DNA of 7,943 nt, from assembly GCA_007124075.1 (NCBI GenBank), contig SLFV01000335.1, positions 1-7,943 of the forward strand, in the 5' to 3' direction. Source of the stretch: Roseimaritima sp. Lineage in GTDB: Bacteria; Planctomycetota; Planctomycetia; Pirellulales; Pirellulaceae. The notes below the pieces were generated by a model. It ran no database searches and was not told where the DNA came from. It saw nothing but the letters and a program-made list of their open reading frames with translations. Of this stretch, positions 1 through 6,747 are shown one piece after another. Position 1 is the stretch's first letter. Every line of letters begins with the position of its first letter. The position numbers and the translations under genes are program-made.

Positions 1-240
1 ATCAGCTGCCAGGCCGAACCACTGGACGGCCCGGTGGGCGATTTGGTGATCATGGACCTTGCCGAACCGGGAAATTATGTCGCGGTGCGACCATCGGGGA
101 CCGAGCCAAAAGTGAAATTTTATATCTTTACCCGTTTGGGAGTTGATGAATCGACAGACTTAACTGCCGCCCGACAACGTTTGGCCGTTCGGGTGGACGA
201 AATTGTGGCCGATGTCCAGGCATTCGCGTCATCTTTTTAG
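1..240 (+). CDS. Phosphoglucomutase/phosphomannomutase family protein, C-terminal end (partial)
   Basis: This is the 3' end of a gene that begins left of the window; 79 codons and a TAG stop are present, open in frame from base 1. The motif RPSGTEPK at bases 88-111, followed by VKFY, is the phosphate-binding loop of the fourth domain of the alpha-D-phosphohexomutase superfamily. These enzymes interconvert hexose 1- and 6-phosphates through a phosphoserine intermediate in the cytoplasm. The RPSGTEPKxKFY form resembles PgcA/PGM-PMM type enzymes rather than GlmM, which usually has a shorter RxSGTEPxxRVM loop. The catalytic serine, metal site and sugar-binding loop lie outside the window, so substrate preference (glucose or mannose) cannot be decided. 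The tail after the loop is a helical segment rich in Ala, Arg and Val, normal for this family. lnt follows after 21 bp on the same strand, suggesting co-transcription. Family assignment is firm; the exact substrate is not. Confidence 0.9.
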   Translation: MSCQAEPLDGPVGDLVIMDLAEPGNYVAVRPSGTEPKVKFYIFTRLGVDESTDLTAARQRLAVRVDEIVADVQAFASSF

Positions 241-247
241 CAGTACC

Positions 248-252
248 CGAGG
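248..252 (+). promoter_or_regulatory. Ribosome binding site for lnt
   Basis: The sequence CGAGG ends 9 bases before the ATG at 262. A TTG at 253 is in frame with the same gene but directly abuts this site, leaving no spacer. The site therefore favours ATG 262 as the lnt start. Confidence 0.55.
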
Positions 253-261
253 TTGATTGTC

Positions 262-2043
262 ATGGATGGATTGCTGCCGGTTTCGGTTGCATCGGGATGT
301 GGTTCAGGACTGCTAACATGGGGGACGCCCCGAAGGCTGCCGTGGCTGGGGGCGCTGCTGCTGTGGATGTCAACCGATCCGCTGGGACTGTGGCTGGCCG
401 GGTGGATCGCGTTGGTTCCGTGGGTGATGCTAACGCATCCGGCCGTCACGCTGCGACGCCGGGACTACTGCCGGCTCTGGCTGGCCGGGAGCGTTTTTTG
501 GCTCCTTGCGTTGTATGGGCTTTGTTTTGCGCATCCGGCGATGTTTCTTGGTTGGCTGACCCTGGGGGGGTACCTGGGCGTTTATACGGCATTGTTCGTC
601 GGTTTGGTTCGCGTGGCACGCAGGCATGCGATACCGGCGATTATGGCGGCGCCGAGTATCTGGATCGGTTTGGAATGCATTCGCAGCTACGCTTTCACAG
701 GCCTGTCGGTTTGCCAACTAGGGCACAGCCAGGTGGCGTTGCCTGTGATCCTGCAGGTCGCCGATATCGGAGGCAGTTATGCCGTTGGTTTCGTCGTGGC
801 CAGCGTGGCAACCGCCCTTGCGATCTGGATTGAAACCCGGCATCCGCTGCTGCGTGGTCGTGACGCGGGTGACAACGAAATGGACCCCAAAGCCAGCGGT
901 CGCCAGCGAGAAGTGCCCAAGCTAGCTACCATCGACCGACGACCGCTGGTAACCTCTGCGTTAGCTGGCAGTTTGCTGTTGGCCACGCTGGCTTACGGTT
1001 TGTGGCGGTTGGGGCAAATCCCGGCGGGCAGCGAGGCCCAATCGCTGGGGATTGCGATTGCGTTGATCCAGCGAAACGAGCGGACGGAGTATATCATGCC
1101 GTCGGAGCGATACAGCCAGATCTTTATGGCCTACGTTCGCGGTTCGCAGGTGGCGATGACAGACAGCCCAGAACAAAGCATCGATTTGGTTGTCTGGCCC
1201 GAATCAATGTTCGCCGTCGGGACCCCGTGGATGGTGTTGGCGGAAAATGCAACCAGTGGCGAGGAGCTGGGGCTGACCCCACCGCAGCGCGACGGGTTGA
1301 TCGCGGAGCGGAACGAAGCCTTTCGGCAGCAAGCTGCAAGCTTGCAGCGGCAGTTGGCGATCGCGGGCGATCAAGCGGAATTGCCAGCGTTGCTGCTCGG
1401 TTGTGGCGTGGTCAGTTTTGCGGAGCGCATGCACAGCTACAGTGGCGCGGTCTGGGTCGACCGTGCCAGCCAAGTCACCCAGTGGTACGGCAAACGGCAC
1501 CTGGTGATGTTTGGCGAATACATCCCCTTGCTGGAGTGGGTTCCCGCATTGTTCGATTACCTGCCCGCGCCACGCACCACCCCCGGGACCGAATTTCGGA
1601 CAATGCAACTAGGCACTGTACGGATTGCACCAAACATTTGTTTTGAAACCGCGGTAGAACACGCCACGATCAACCAAGTCCGACAGTTAACAGCCGCGGG
1701 CCAGGCTCCCGATGTCATTGTCAATCTGACCAATGATGCTTGGTTCAACGGGTCTGCCGTGCTGGACCATCACCGACGCTGTTCGATCATGGCGGCCGTG
1801 GGCACACGTCGACCGTTGCTGATGGCTTCCAATACCGGGCCAACATGCTGGATTGATGGCTGCGGGCGGGTCATTGGGGAGATCGACAAACAAACCGATG
1901 GGCATGTCATCGCCAGGCCAACACGTGACAATCGCTGGGGACCGTATCAATGGTGGTCCGATCGCCCGATTGGGTTGCTGGTTGGATTCGTGGTTTTCTG
2001 CAGCGGGATCGGCTGGCGGCAACGAAACACGCCGCCAGCGTAA
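262..2043 (+). CDS. lnt: Apolipoprotein N-acyltransferase
   Basis: Lnt is an inner-membrane enzyme that moves an acyl chain from a phospholipid to the N-terminal cysteine of diacylglyceryl lipoproteins, the last step of lipoprotein maturation. The 593-residue protein (E. coli Lnt is about 512) has the expected plan. Hydrophobic segments lie at about residues 26-57, 70-118, 122-148, 160-190 and 230-250, then a periplasmic nitrilase-fold domain spans about 262-555, and a last membrane helix lies at about 567-584. The catalytic triad is visible: Glu314 in VVWPE, Lys411 in YGKRHLV and Cys460 in NICFE. The conserved NLTNDAWF (488-495) and SNTG (523-526) are also present. Glu314 to Lys411 is 97 residues against 68 in E. 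coli, because of a polar Gln/Glu/Arg-rich insert at about 325-370. A charged loop at about 191-228 also adds length. LVMFGEY replaces the usual LVPFGEY, and the RALE-type arginine/glutamate stretch is altered (510-516). ATG 262 was chosen over TTG 253 because of the RBS spacing. Function is well supported. Confidence 0.93.
   Translation: MDGLLPVSVASGCGSGLLTWGTPRRLPWLGALLLWMSTDPLGLWLAGWIALVPWVMLTHPAVTLRRRDYCRLWLAGSVFWLLALYGLCFAHPAMFLGWLTLGGYLGVYTALFVGLVRVARRHAIPAIMAAPSIWIGLECIRSYAFTGLSVCQLGHSQVALPVILQVADIGGSYAVGFVVASVATALAIWIETRHPLLRGRDAGDNEMDPKASGRQREVPKLATIDRRPLVTSALAGSLLLATLAYGLWRLGQIPAGSEAQSLGIAIALIQRNERTEYIMPSERYSQIFMAYVRGSQVAMTDSPEQSIDLVVWPESMFAVGTPWMVLAENATSGEELGLTPPQRDGLIAERNEAFRQQAASLQRQLAIAGDQAELPALLLGCGVVSFAERMHSYSGAVWVDRASQVTQWYGKRHLVMFGEYIPLLEWVPALFDYLPAPRTTPGTEFRTMQLGTVRIAPNICFETAVEHATINQVRQLTAAGQAPDVIVNLTNDAWFNGSAVLDHHRRCSIMAAVGTRRPLLMASNTGPTCWIDGCGRVIGEIDKQTDGHVIARPTRDNRWGPYQWWSDRPIGLLVGFVVFCSGIGWRQRNTPPA
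2012..2039. repeat. Perfect 9-bp inverted repeat at the 3' end of lnt
   Basis: GCTGGCGGC (2012-2020) and its exact complement GCCGCCAGC (2031-2039) flank a 10-base loop. The stem lies within the last codons of lnt and ends just before the TAA stop. It would form a stable GC-rich hairpin in lnt mRNA and also in dinG read-through transcripts from the other strand. There is no T-run after it on either strand, so a classical Rho-independent terminator is not supported. It may be a transcript-end stabiliser or a non-canonical stop between convergent genes, or it may be chance. Confidence 0.5.
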
Positions 2044-2102
2044 CGGTTGCCACAAGCGTTCGACTTTGCACAAAAAGGCACCCGCAGCGTAACTCCCAGC
2101 CA

Positions 2103-4214
2103 TTACGGAGCTGTTGGAGTGGCCTCGCAGGCCCGTGCATGCTGCGTTTCCATTTCAGGCAGGGAATCGATAAAGGTTCGCCCATAGGGTTTGGTAATCA
2201 CGCGTGGATCCAAAATCACAACCATTCCCGAATCGGTTGCCGTGCGGATTAATCTCCCAAAGCCTTGTCGTAATTTAATCACCGCCTCGGGCAGTTGGTA
2301 CTGCCGAAATGGATTGCCCCCGGCCTCCTGAATCGCCTCCAAGCGTGCTTGTAGCAACGGATGGTCAGGAACACTAAAGGGCAATTTCGTAATGACCACG
2401 TTTTGCAACGCGTCCCCCGGCACGTCCACTCCCTGCCAAAAACTGTCGGTCCCAAACAAGACGCTGCGAGGATGTCTGCGGAACGCATCCAACAACTGCG
2501 ATCGACTTTGATCGCCACCCTGGCTGTAAAGGTTCATCCCCTGCTGGCTACACCAAGGCACCAAAGCGGCCGCGCAACGTTTTAAGAGGTCGTAGCTGGT
2601 AAACAGCACGAACGCGTGCCCGTTGGTTTGTGCCACATAATGCCGAATTTGCGTCGGCAATTGCCGTTCGAAATCTCGCCGCGCCGCCGACGGATCCGGC
2701 AGGTCTTTGACTAACACCAACTTGGCTTGTCGGCGGTAATCAAACGGGCTGCCCACCTGCAGCGATCCACCGCTGGCCAACCCAATTCGCGAACGAAAGA
2801 ATTCAAAGTGTTTTTCCTTTCCCACCGCTAATGTCGCACTGGTCAGGATCACCGACCGAGGCCGCGGTGGTCCGTCATCGGTGGCCGACTGAAATAGCGA
2901 TTCGCGCAAGGTCGCCCCCACATCAATCGGGGCCAGCGCCAGCGTCACCCGCGGCAAACCACGTGCAGATGGGTGCTGTTCAAGCCAATAAACCGTTTGC
3001 GCGAACCCCTGGTCGTTCCAGCTTCGCAAGTTCCCTGCCAGCAGCAGCAAGCGATTGTGCGCGTTGGTGAAATCCAACTGATCCGATTCCTGTTCCAGAT
3101 TTTGGCTGTACCGCAATAGCTGTCCAGCAAGTTCCTCCAGCGGTTTGCTGACCGAATTATCGACCACGCCCCCGGCAAGCACGCGACCATTCGGACTGCC
3201 ATGCTGTTCCGACCAATCCAGCAGGTCCGCAAAGTAGTTTGTGGCGGCAAAGCGGCAGCGTTCGACCAGTTGTTGCAGTTGACGCAGTTCATGCGTGACC
3301 AGCAGGCCTTTCTGCGTGCGGTCGTTGTACAGCTTGTTCAGCAGGTAATCGATCTGGCCACTGGTGATTCGGACACCCAAGTGATCACCCGCGACCGCTT
3401 CGATGGTGTGGCATTCATCCATGATGACGGCATCGTAATCGGGCAGCACGCTGGCACCCTGGGAGCGCAAGGCGAGGTCGCTGAAAAACAGGGCATGATT
3501 GACAATCAGGACTTGAGCATTCGTGGCCCTACGACGGGCTTTGAAATAAAAACAATCTTTATATGTATCGCATTTTCTCCCCAAGCAATTGCCGGAGTCG
3601 CTTTGTACTTCGTCCCAAACATCGCGATCGGGGCGGAACGGCAACGTACTGAGGCTGCCATCATTCGTTTCACCAGCCCAACGTCGGATCTCTCCAAGCT
3701 GCTTCAGTTGCGAATCAAACGCCATCATCTGCGTTGCCCTTGCCTGAGCTTTGGTCAGCCGCCTTAGCGACAAATAGTTTCCTCGGCCTTTGACCAGGAC
3801 GGCGGAAAACTCGCGCGGGATCACACTGTTGAGGATCGGTAGATCCTTCTGGATCAACTGTTCCTGCAAGCTGATCGTGTGCGTGCTGATGATTATTCTG
3901 CGATTGCGTTTTCGACCCTGGTCGTTGTCATTGGCAGAGGCGTCGTCGGTCTCTTGCTGGTCACCGGTTGCATGCAAGATCGCCGGAACTAGATACGCAA
4001 AACTTTTCCCGGTCCCGGTCCCCGCTTCGGCAATCAAATGCTGTCCATCGCGGAGCGCATCTTGAACCGCCTGGGCCATCTGCAGTTGCTGCGGGCGGTG
4101 TTCGTAGTGCGACAAACGTTTAGCGATACGACCTTGCGGGCCCAGAATCGATGCGACGTCCAGGAGACACTCCTTTGTGACAACGGGTAGGGAGGATGGA
4201 TCGAAGGATTTCAA
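2103..4214 (-). CDS. dinG: DinG/XPD-family ATP-dependent DNA helicase
   Basis: This is a superfamily 2 helicase of the DinG/YoaA group, which unwinds 5'-3' and acts on forked DNA, D-loops and R-loops in damage repair. The 703-residue protein (E. coli DinG is 716) carries all the main motifs: Walker A GTGTGKS (65-71), Walker B DECH (266-269), NHALFF (239-244), motif III ILTSATLA (456-463), motif V FGTDSFWQGVDVPG (587-600) and motif VI RQGFGRLIRT (649-658). Cys210, Cys215 and Cys221 match the spacing of the last three Fe-S ligands of E. coli DinG (x4, x5). The expected first ligand, in GRGNYLxLRR, is Ser149 instead of Cys. A polar segment rich in Asp, Asn, Gln and Arg (about 83-106) follows motif I and is probably a flexible insertion. 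The start given is TTG 4214, which overlaps the dprA stop. An in-frame CTG at 4163 (codon 18) behind AAAGGAG is a rival. No in-frame ATG precedes codon 46. The helicase call is firm; the precise substrate and start are not. Confidence 0.92.
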   Translation of the reverse strand: MKSFDPSSLPVVTKECLLDVASILGPQGRIAKRLSHYEHRPQQLQMAQAVQDALRDGQHLIAEAGTGTGKSFAYLVPAILHATGDQQETDDASANDNDQGRKRNRRIIISTHTISLQEQLIQKDLPILNSVIPREFSAVLVKGRGNYLSLRRLTKAQARATQMMAFDSQLKQLGEIRRWAGETNDGSLSTLPFRPDRDVWDEVQSDSGNCLGRKCDTYKDCFYFKARRRATNAQVLIVNHALFFSDLALRSQGASVLPDYDAVIMDECHTIEAVAGDHLGVRITSGQIDYLLNKLYNDRTQKGLLVTHELRQLQQLVERCRFAATNYFADLLDWSEQHGSPNGRVLAGGVVDNSVSKPLEELAGQLLRYSQNLEQESDQLDFTNAHNRLLLLAGNLRSWNDQGFAQTVYWLEQHPSARGLPRVTLALAPIDVGATLRESLFQSATDDGPPRPRSVILTSATLAVGKEKHFEFFRSRIGLASGGSLQVGSPFDYRRQAKLVLVKDLPDPSAARRDFERQLPTQIRHYVAQTNGHAFVLFTSYDLLKRCAAALVPWCSQQGMNLYSQGGDQSRSQLLDAFRRHPRSVLFGTDSFWQGVDVPGDALQNVVITKLPFSVPDHPLLQARLEAIQEAGGNPFRQYQLPEAVIKLRQGFGRLIRTATDSGMVVILDPRVITKPYGRTFIDSLPEMETQHARACEATPTAP
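4170..4176 (-). promoter_or_regulatory. Shine-Dalgarno-like AAAGGAG inside the dinG 5' end
   Basis: Read on the minus strand, AAAGGAG ends 6 bases before an in-frame CTG (4163-4161). It is the best anti-SD match near the dinG start, while the annotated TTG 4214 has no clear one. It could serve a rare CTG start that gives a 686-residue protein, or it may be coincidental (codons for Thr-Lys-Glu). Confidence 0.3.
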
Positions 4215-5353
4215 ACGCGACAGACAAATTGTCCACTTAAACGACGCACTAACTTGCGGGACTCCAGCACGCTCATCGTCGCCAAGACGCGTTGGACCGG
4301 CAACCCGCTGTGAGCGATCACCGTGTCGATCGAGGTGGCTTCGGTTTGTACTGCTTCCAAGACCGCACGTTCCTGGTCATTCAGCAACAATTCCGCGCCG
4401 TTTCGGATGGTATGCCCTGAATTTGTGGGGATCGAATCGACGGCCGGTCCCAATGCTTCTAATACGTCATCCGCGTGGCGGACCAGGATCGCACCATCGC
4501 GGATCAACGCCAGACACCCCGCCGACATCCGGCTGTTGACGTTTCCCGGCAGCGCCAGTACCTCGCGTCCCTGTTCCGATGCCAATCGTGCCGTAATTAA
4601 TGCTCCGCTGCGATCGGCCGCCTCGATGACCAACACGGCCATCGAAAGCCCGCTGATCAATCGGTTTCGCTGTGGAAACATACCCGCTTTGGGGGAAGCA
4701 TCCGGCCGATACTCGCTTAAAACCGCACCTGCGGCAACGATCTGTTTGGCCAGTGGAATATTTTCGGGAGGATAAAATTTTGCCAAACCGCCTCCCAATA
4801 CCGCCAGCGTCCTACCATCGGCATTTAAGGCTCCCTGGTGTGCCGCACTGTCGATCCCGCGTGCCAATCCACTGACGATGGTGACCCCGGCGCGAGCCAA
4901 GCCATAGGCAATCTGTTCTGCCTGCTTGCCTCCGTAGGCCGTGGCATGTCGACTGCCCACGATCGCAACCGCCAACCCATCGCATGGCAACACCTCACCA
5001 CGGACAAAAACGAGTGGCGGGGCATCGGGAAGCTCCCGCAGTGACCGAGGGTATTCCGACTGACTCCGCATAACAATCGCTACGTTTTGCTTCTGGCACC
5101 ACTGGATAATCGCTTCTGCAGCAACGTGTTGATCGGCGTGACCAATTCGCCCCGCCAACTTCTCGCCGACGCCGGAAACGGACAGCAAATCCTGATTGCT
5201 GGCCGTCAAGATGCGTTGGGGTGTTTCAAAACGGTCCAGCAACTCGGACAATATTCGCGGGCCAATGCCGGGTAACATCGTGACTTGTAACCAAGCAATC
5301 AGGTCGGCCTGGTCGGCCTGGTCGGCATGATAATCAATCGCGGGATCTGTCAT
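4211..5353 (-). CDS. dprA: DNA-processing protein DprA (Smf)
   Basis: DprA binds single-stranded DNA, protects it and loads RecA; it is needed for natural transformation where studied, but is also found in bacteria not known to be competent. The 380-residue protein has three parts. An N-terminal helix-hairpin-helix/SAM-like region (about 20-75) contains LPGIGPRIL and VSGVGEKLAGRI. The extended Rossmann domain (about 100-305) has IVGSRHAT (131-138), SGLARGID (161-168), VLGGGL (185-190), FPQRNRLISG (226-235), VIEA..RSGALITA (242-255) and ALPGNVNSR (267-275). A C-terminal winged-helix DML1-like domain covers about 322-380. The start is ATG 5353, which gives a normal domain edge, although no strong SD precedes it. 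The first 20 residues are an extra acidic stretch carrying a DQA repeat. The stop TGA overlaps the TTG start of dinG, so the two are likely translated in sequence from one message. All family motifs are intact, so the identification is secure; whether the host is competent cannot be told. Confidence 0.96.
   Translation of the reverse strand: MTDPAIDYHADQADQADLIAWLQVTMLPGIGPRILSELLDRFETPQRILTASNQDLLSVSGVGEKLAGRIGHADQHVAAEAIIQWCQKQNVAIVMRSQSEYPRSLRELPDAPPLVFVRGEVLPCDGLAVAIVGSRHATAYGGKQAEQIAYGLARAGVTIVSGLARGIDSAAHQGALNADGRTLAVLGGGLAKFYPPENIPLAKQIVAAGAVLSEYRPDASPKAGMFPQRNRLISGLSMAVLVIEAADRSGALITARLASEQGREVLALPGNVNSRMSAGCLALIRDGAILVRHADDVLEALGPAVDSIPTNSGHTIRNGAELLLNDQERAVLEAVQTEATSIDTVIAHSGLPVQRVLATMSVLESRKLVRRLSGQFVCRV
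5302..5328. repeat. 9-bp tandem repeat in the dprA 5' end (3 units)
   Basis: The unit GGTCGGCCT occurs at 5302-5310 and 5311-5319, with a one-mismatch copy at 5320-5328. On the coding strand it encodes ADQ-ADQ-AD near residues 10-17 of DprA. The length is a multiple of three, so copy-number change would keep the frame. Confidence 0.8.
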
Positions 5354-5557
5354 GCGTTAACCGCTGCTGTGAAACGATCGATGTCAAAACGGAACAGGAT
5401 GCTTTTGGGCCAGCGGCGGGCAGGAATTTTCCGAGCCTTCCCTACGCATCTCTCGGCGATTCCTAATGCTCAGGGCGGGAAAAGGTAGATTTGCGTCTGC
5501 CGCTGGTTCCATGATACCCGGATCGTGTCGCCGTGCGATGGGCAGTCTTTTTTCGTT
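5354..5557. other. 204-bp spacer between the DUF1570-type gene and dprA, no gene seen
   Basis: This stretch separates two genes on the minus strand and is long for an operon junction, so dprA-dinG may have its own promoter here. A perfect TTGACA lies on the minus strand at 5387-5382, about 30 bases before the dprA ATG, but I find no good -10 box at normal spacing. No hairpin with a T-run follows the DUF1570-type gene stop. A frame open across part of it (minus strand, 5750-5463) is an out-of-frame overlap with the DUF1570-type gene and has no family resemblance. Confidence 0.4.
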
Positions 5558-6622
5558 CTACCGCAGGCTTTCGATAAACCGGGAAAGATCCGCTGCAAAC
5601 TGGGGCAGACTTTGATCGATCCAGCGCGCAAAATCGTTTTGTCGTTGCAATCGGGGATAGGTCTGAAAAGGAGGAAGGTGGTTTGTCTCCTGCAGCATTG
5701 CTGCGAATGCCGACGGTTTCCGTTCGGCCATGTAAAACGTCAACGCCCAACTTAAACAGTAGGCGCGGTCAACCGATTGGCTTGTTTGGAACAGCGTGTC
5801 GTCGCTTACCAACTGCAGCAGTTCGGTCGCCAACAGGGTAGGATCGCGAAAATTGGCAATGAACTGCGTGACGTAACCACGATGGCTACGGTCCCGCACC
5901 CCGCGCTGCAGGTGGAAACTTTGCATTGCCGCAGGCTCAAACAAACACCCTACTCCCTCCACGATCCAACGCGGGGTATCGGCGACGCGACTGTGAATAC
6001 CGACGTTATAAGCGACCTGATGCGCCGATTCATGGCGGACGGTTTCTGCGACGTAATCCCGCTGTCCCTGTTCGTGCAGGTACACACGATTCGATCCAAG
6101 TTGGTAGATCCCTGCGACCCGCGATAACTGAACGTTTAGCCTTTCCAATTCTCGCTGAAATTCGGCCTGATCGGGTAGGATCACAGCAACCAGTGGAAAG
6201 CGTCCGCTGCGGGTTTGCAATCCGCGTACTTTCATGAAACGGACGAATTCGCGGTACAGACCTTCAAACGTTCGGGGCCAGCGATGACCGCGCCCCTCGG
6301 ATTGCACGACAAGGTAATGCTGGGTGGGCACCACTTCAAAGCCGCGTCCAAATTCAACCTGTAAGGCTGATCGCAATTCGGCCGCCGTGGTCGCCACAAA
6401 AGTGCTGTTCAGACGCGTTTCAATTTGCGGACGCTGACCGTCCAGTGAATCATGCAACCAACCGTCACGGCTTAGCAAAACCGTCCGATGGTCGGTTTGG
6501 ACCAAAAGTAAACCCTCCTTGGCGTGTCCATTGACCTGGAATCGGACGAGCGGAGGTTCCGCACTGACTCCGCTGCCGCGCAGAAAAACCACCGCGACGA
6601 TTAGAAACAGTCGGGATTTCAC
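5558..6622 (-). CDS. Exported HExxH metallopeptidase-like protein (DUF1570 type)
   Basis: The 354-residue protein begins with a clear Sec signal peptide: Lys2 and Arg4, a hydrophobic core, and a likely cleavage after VSA (residue 21). It has a zincin-type site HESAH (197-201) followed by WIVEG with Glu222, spaced as expected for a gluzincin third zinc ligand. The following GCLFEP and the later AYCLSWALTFYMAE (287-300) resemble the DUF1570 family, which I know mainly from planctomycetes. The N-terminal 25-110 region is beta-rich and precedes a region (about 115-190) that resembles the lead-in to the metal site in MA-clan peptidases. Peptidase activity is inferred from the motif; the substrate is unknown. 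The start is GTG 6622, with GGGGAA a few bases upstream, and it places the signal peptide exactly at the N-terminus. It is transcribed away from the exported protein at 6748 and toward dprA, 204 bp downstream. The secreted metallopeptidase-like fold is likely; the role is unknown. Confidence 0.82.
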   Translation of the reverse strand: MKSRLFLIVAVVFLRGSGVSAEPPLVRFQVNGHAKEGLLLVQTDHRTVLLSRDGWLHDSLDGQRPQIETRLNSTFVATTAAELRSALQVEFGRGFEVVPTQHYLVVQSEGRGHRWPRTFEGLYREFVRFMKVRGLQTRSGRFPLVAVILPDQAEFQRELERLNVQLSRVAGIYQLGSNRVYLHEQGQRDYVAETVRHESAHQVAYNVGIHSRVADTPRWIVEGVGCLFEPAAMQSFHLQRGVRDRSHRGYVTQFIANFRDPTLLATELLQLVSDDTLFQTSQSVDRAYCLSWALTFYMAERKPSAFAAMLQETNHLPPFQTYPRLQRQNDFARWIDQSLPQFAADLSRFIESLR

Positions 6623-6747
6623 CAGTTCCCCAGCACCCTACGAAACGATTACTGAAGGCGACAGACCACCACCCCCTCAGATCAACCGTAGGTTAAACTG
6701 GGATCTGGGAACGCTTATTTGTGAATCATTCCGGTAAGAGGGCACCG
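6623..6747. promoter_or_regulatory. Divergent intergenic control region
   Basis: These 125 bp separate two divergent start codons (GTG 6622 on minus, ATG 6748 on plus), so promoters for both genes probably lie here. I see no convincing -35/-10 pair on either strand. A short AACC-GTA-GGTT inverted repeat and a doubled CTGGGA are the only local patterns. The region is called from gene orientation, not from a recognised site. Confidence 0.4.
6736..6742 (+). promoter_or_regulatory. Ribosome binding site for the right-edge exported protein
   Basis: AAGAGGG precedes ATG 6748 by 5 bases. An in-frame GTG at 6721 would add nine residues but has no comparable site at normal spacing, so ATG 6748 is preferred. 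Confidence 0.5.

Noticed and set aside
253..261. TTG 253 as the lnt start
   Set aside because: It leaves no spacer after the CGAGG site and adds only three residues; ATG 262 fits better.
1002..1646. 214-codon open frame on the plus strand within lnt
   Set aside because: It is an out-of-frame overlap with lnt, its composition is Arg/Ala/Gly-rich with no family motif, and lnt's own frame carries the full catalytic triad.
2036..2093. CAGCGTAAC direct repeat at 2036-2044 and 2085-2093
   Set aside because: Only nine bases, no further matching flank, and no target-duplication or element between; likely chance.
3201..3767. 188-codon open frame antisense to dinG
   Set aside because: It lies opposite a well-conserved helicase frame, has no RBS or recognisable domain, and long antisense frames are common in GC-rich genes.
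5359..5387. Promoter for dprA on the minus strand (TTGACA at 5387-5382)
   Set aside because: The -35 hexamer is perfect, but no -10 box close to TATAAT lies 16-18 bases downstream, so it was not annotated as a promoter.
5410..5506. CCAGCGGC / GCCGCTGG inverted repeat in the spacer upstream of dprA
   Set aside because: The 8-bp arms are about 80 bases apart with no other pairing that would suggest a structured RNA.
5463..5750. 95-codon minus-strand frame across the DUF1570-type gene end and spacer
   Set aside because: Two thirds of it overlaps the DUF1570-type gene out of frame; basic, low-complexity composition and no RBS.
6721..6747. GTG 6721 as the start of the right-edge gene
   Set aside because: It is in frame and would add a basic N-terminal stretch, but AAGAGGG is placed correctly for ATG 6748 and no good SD precedes 6721. 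It remains possible.
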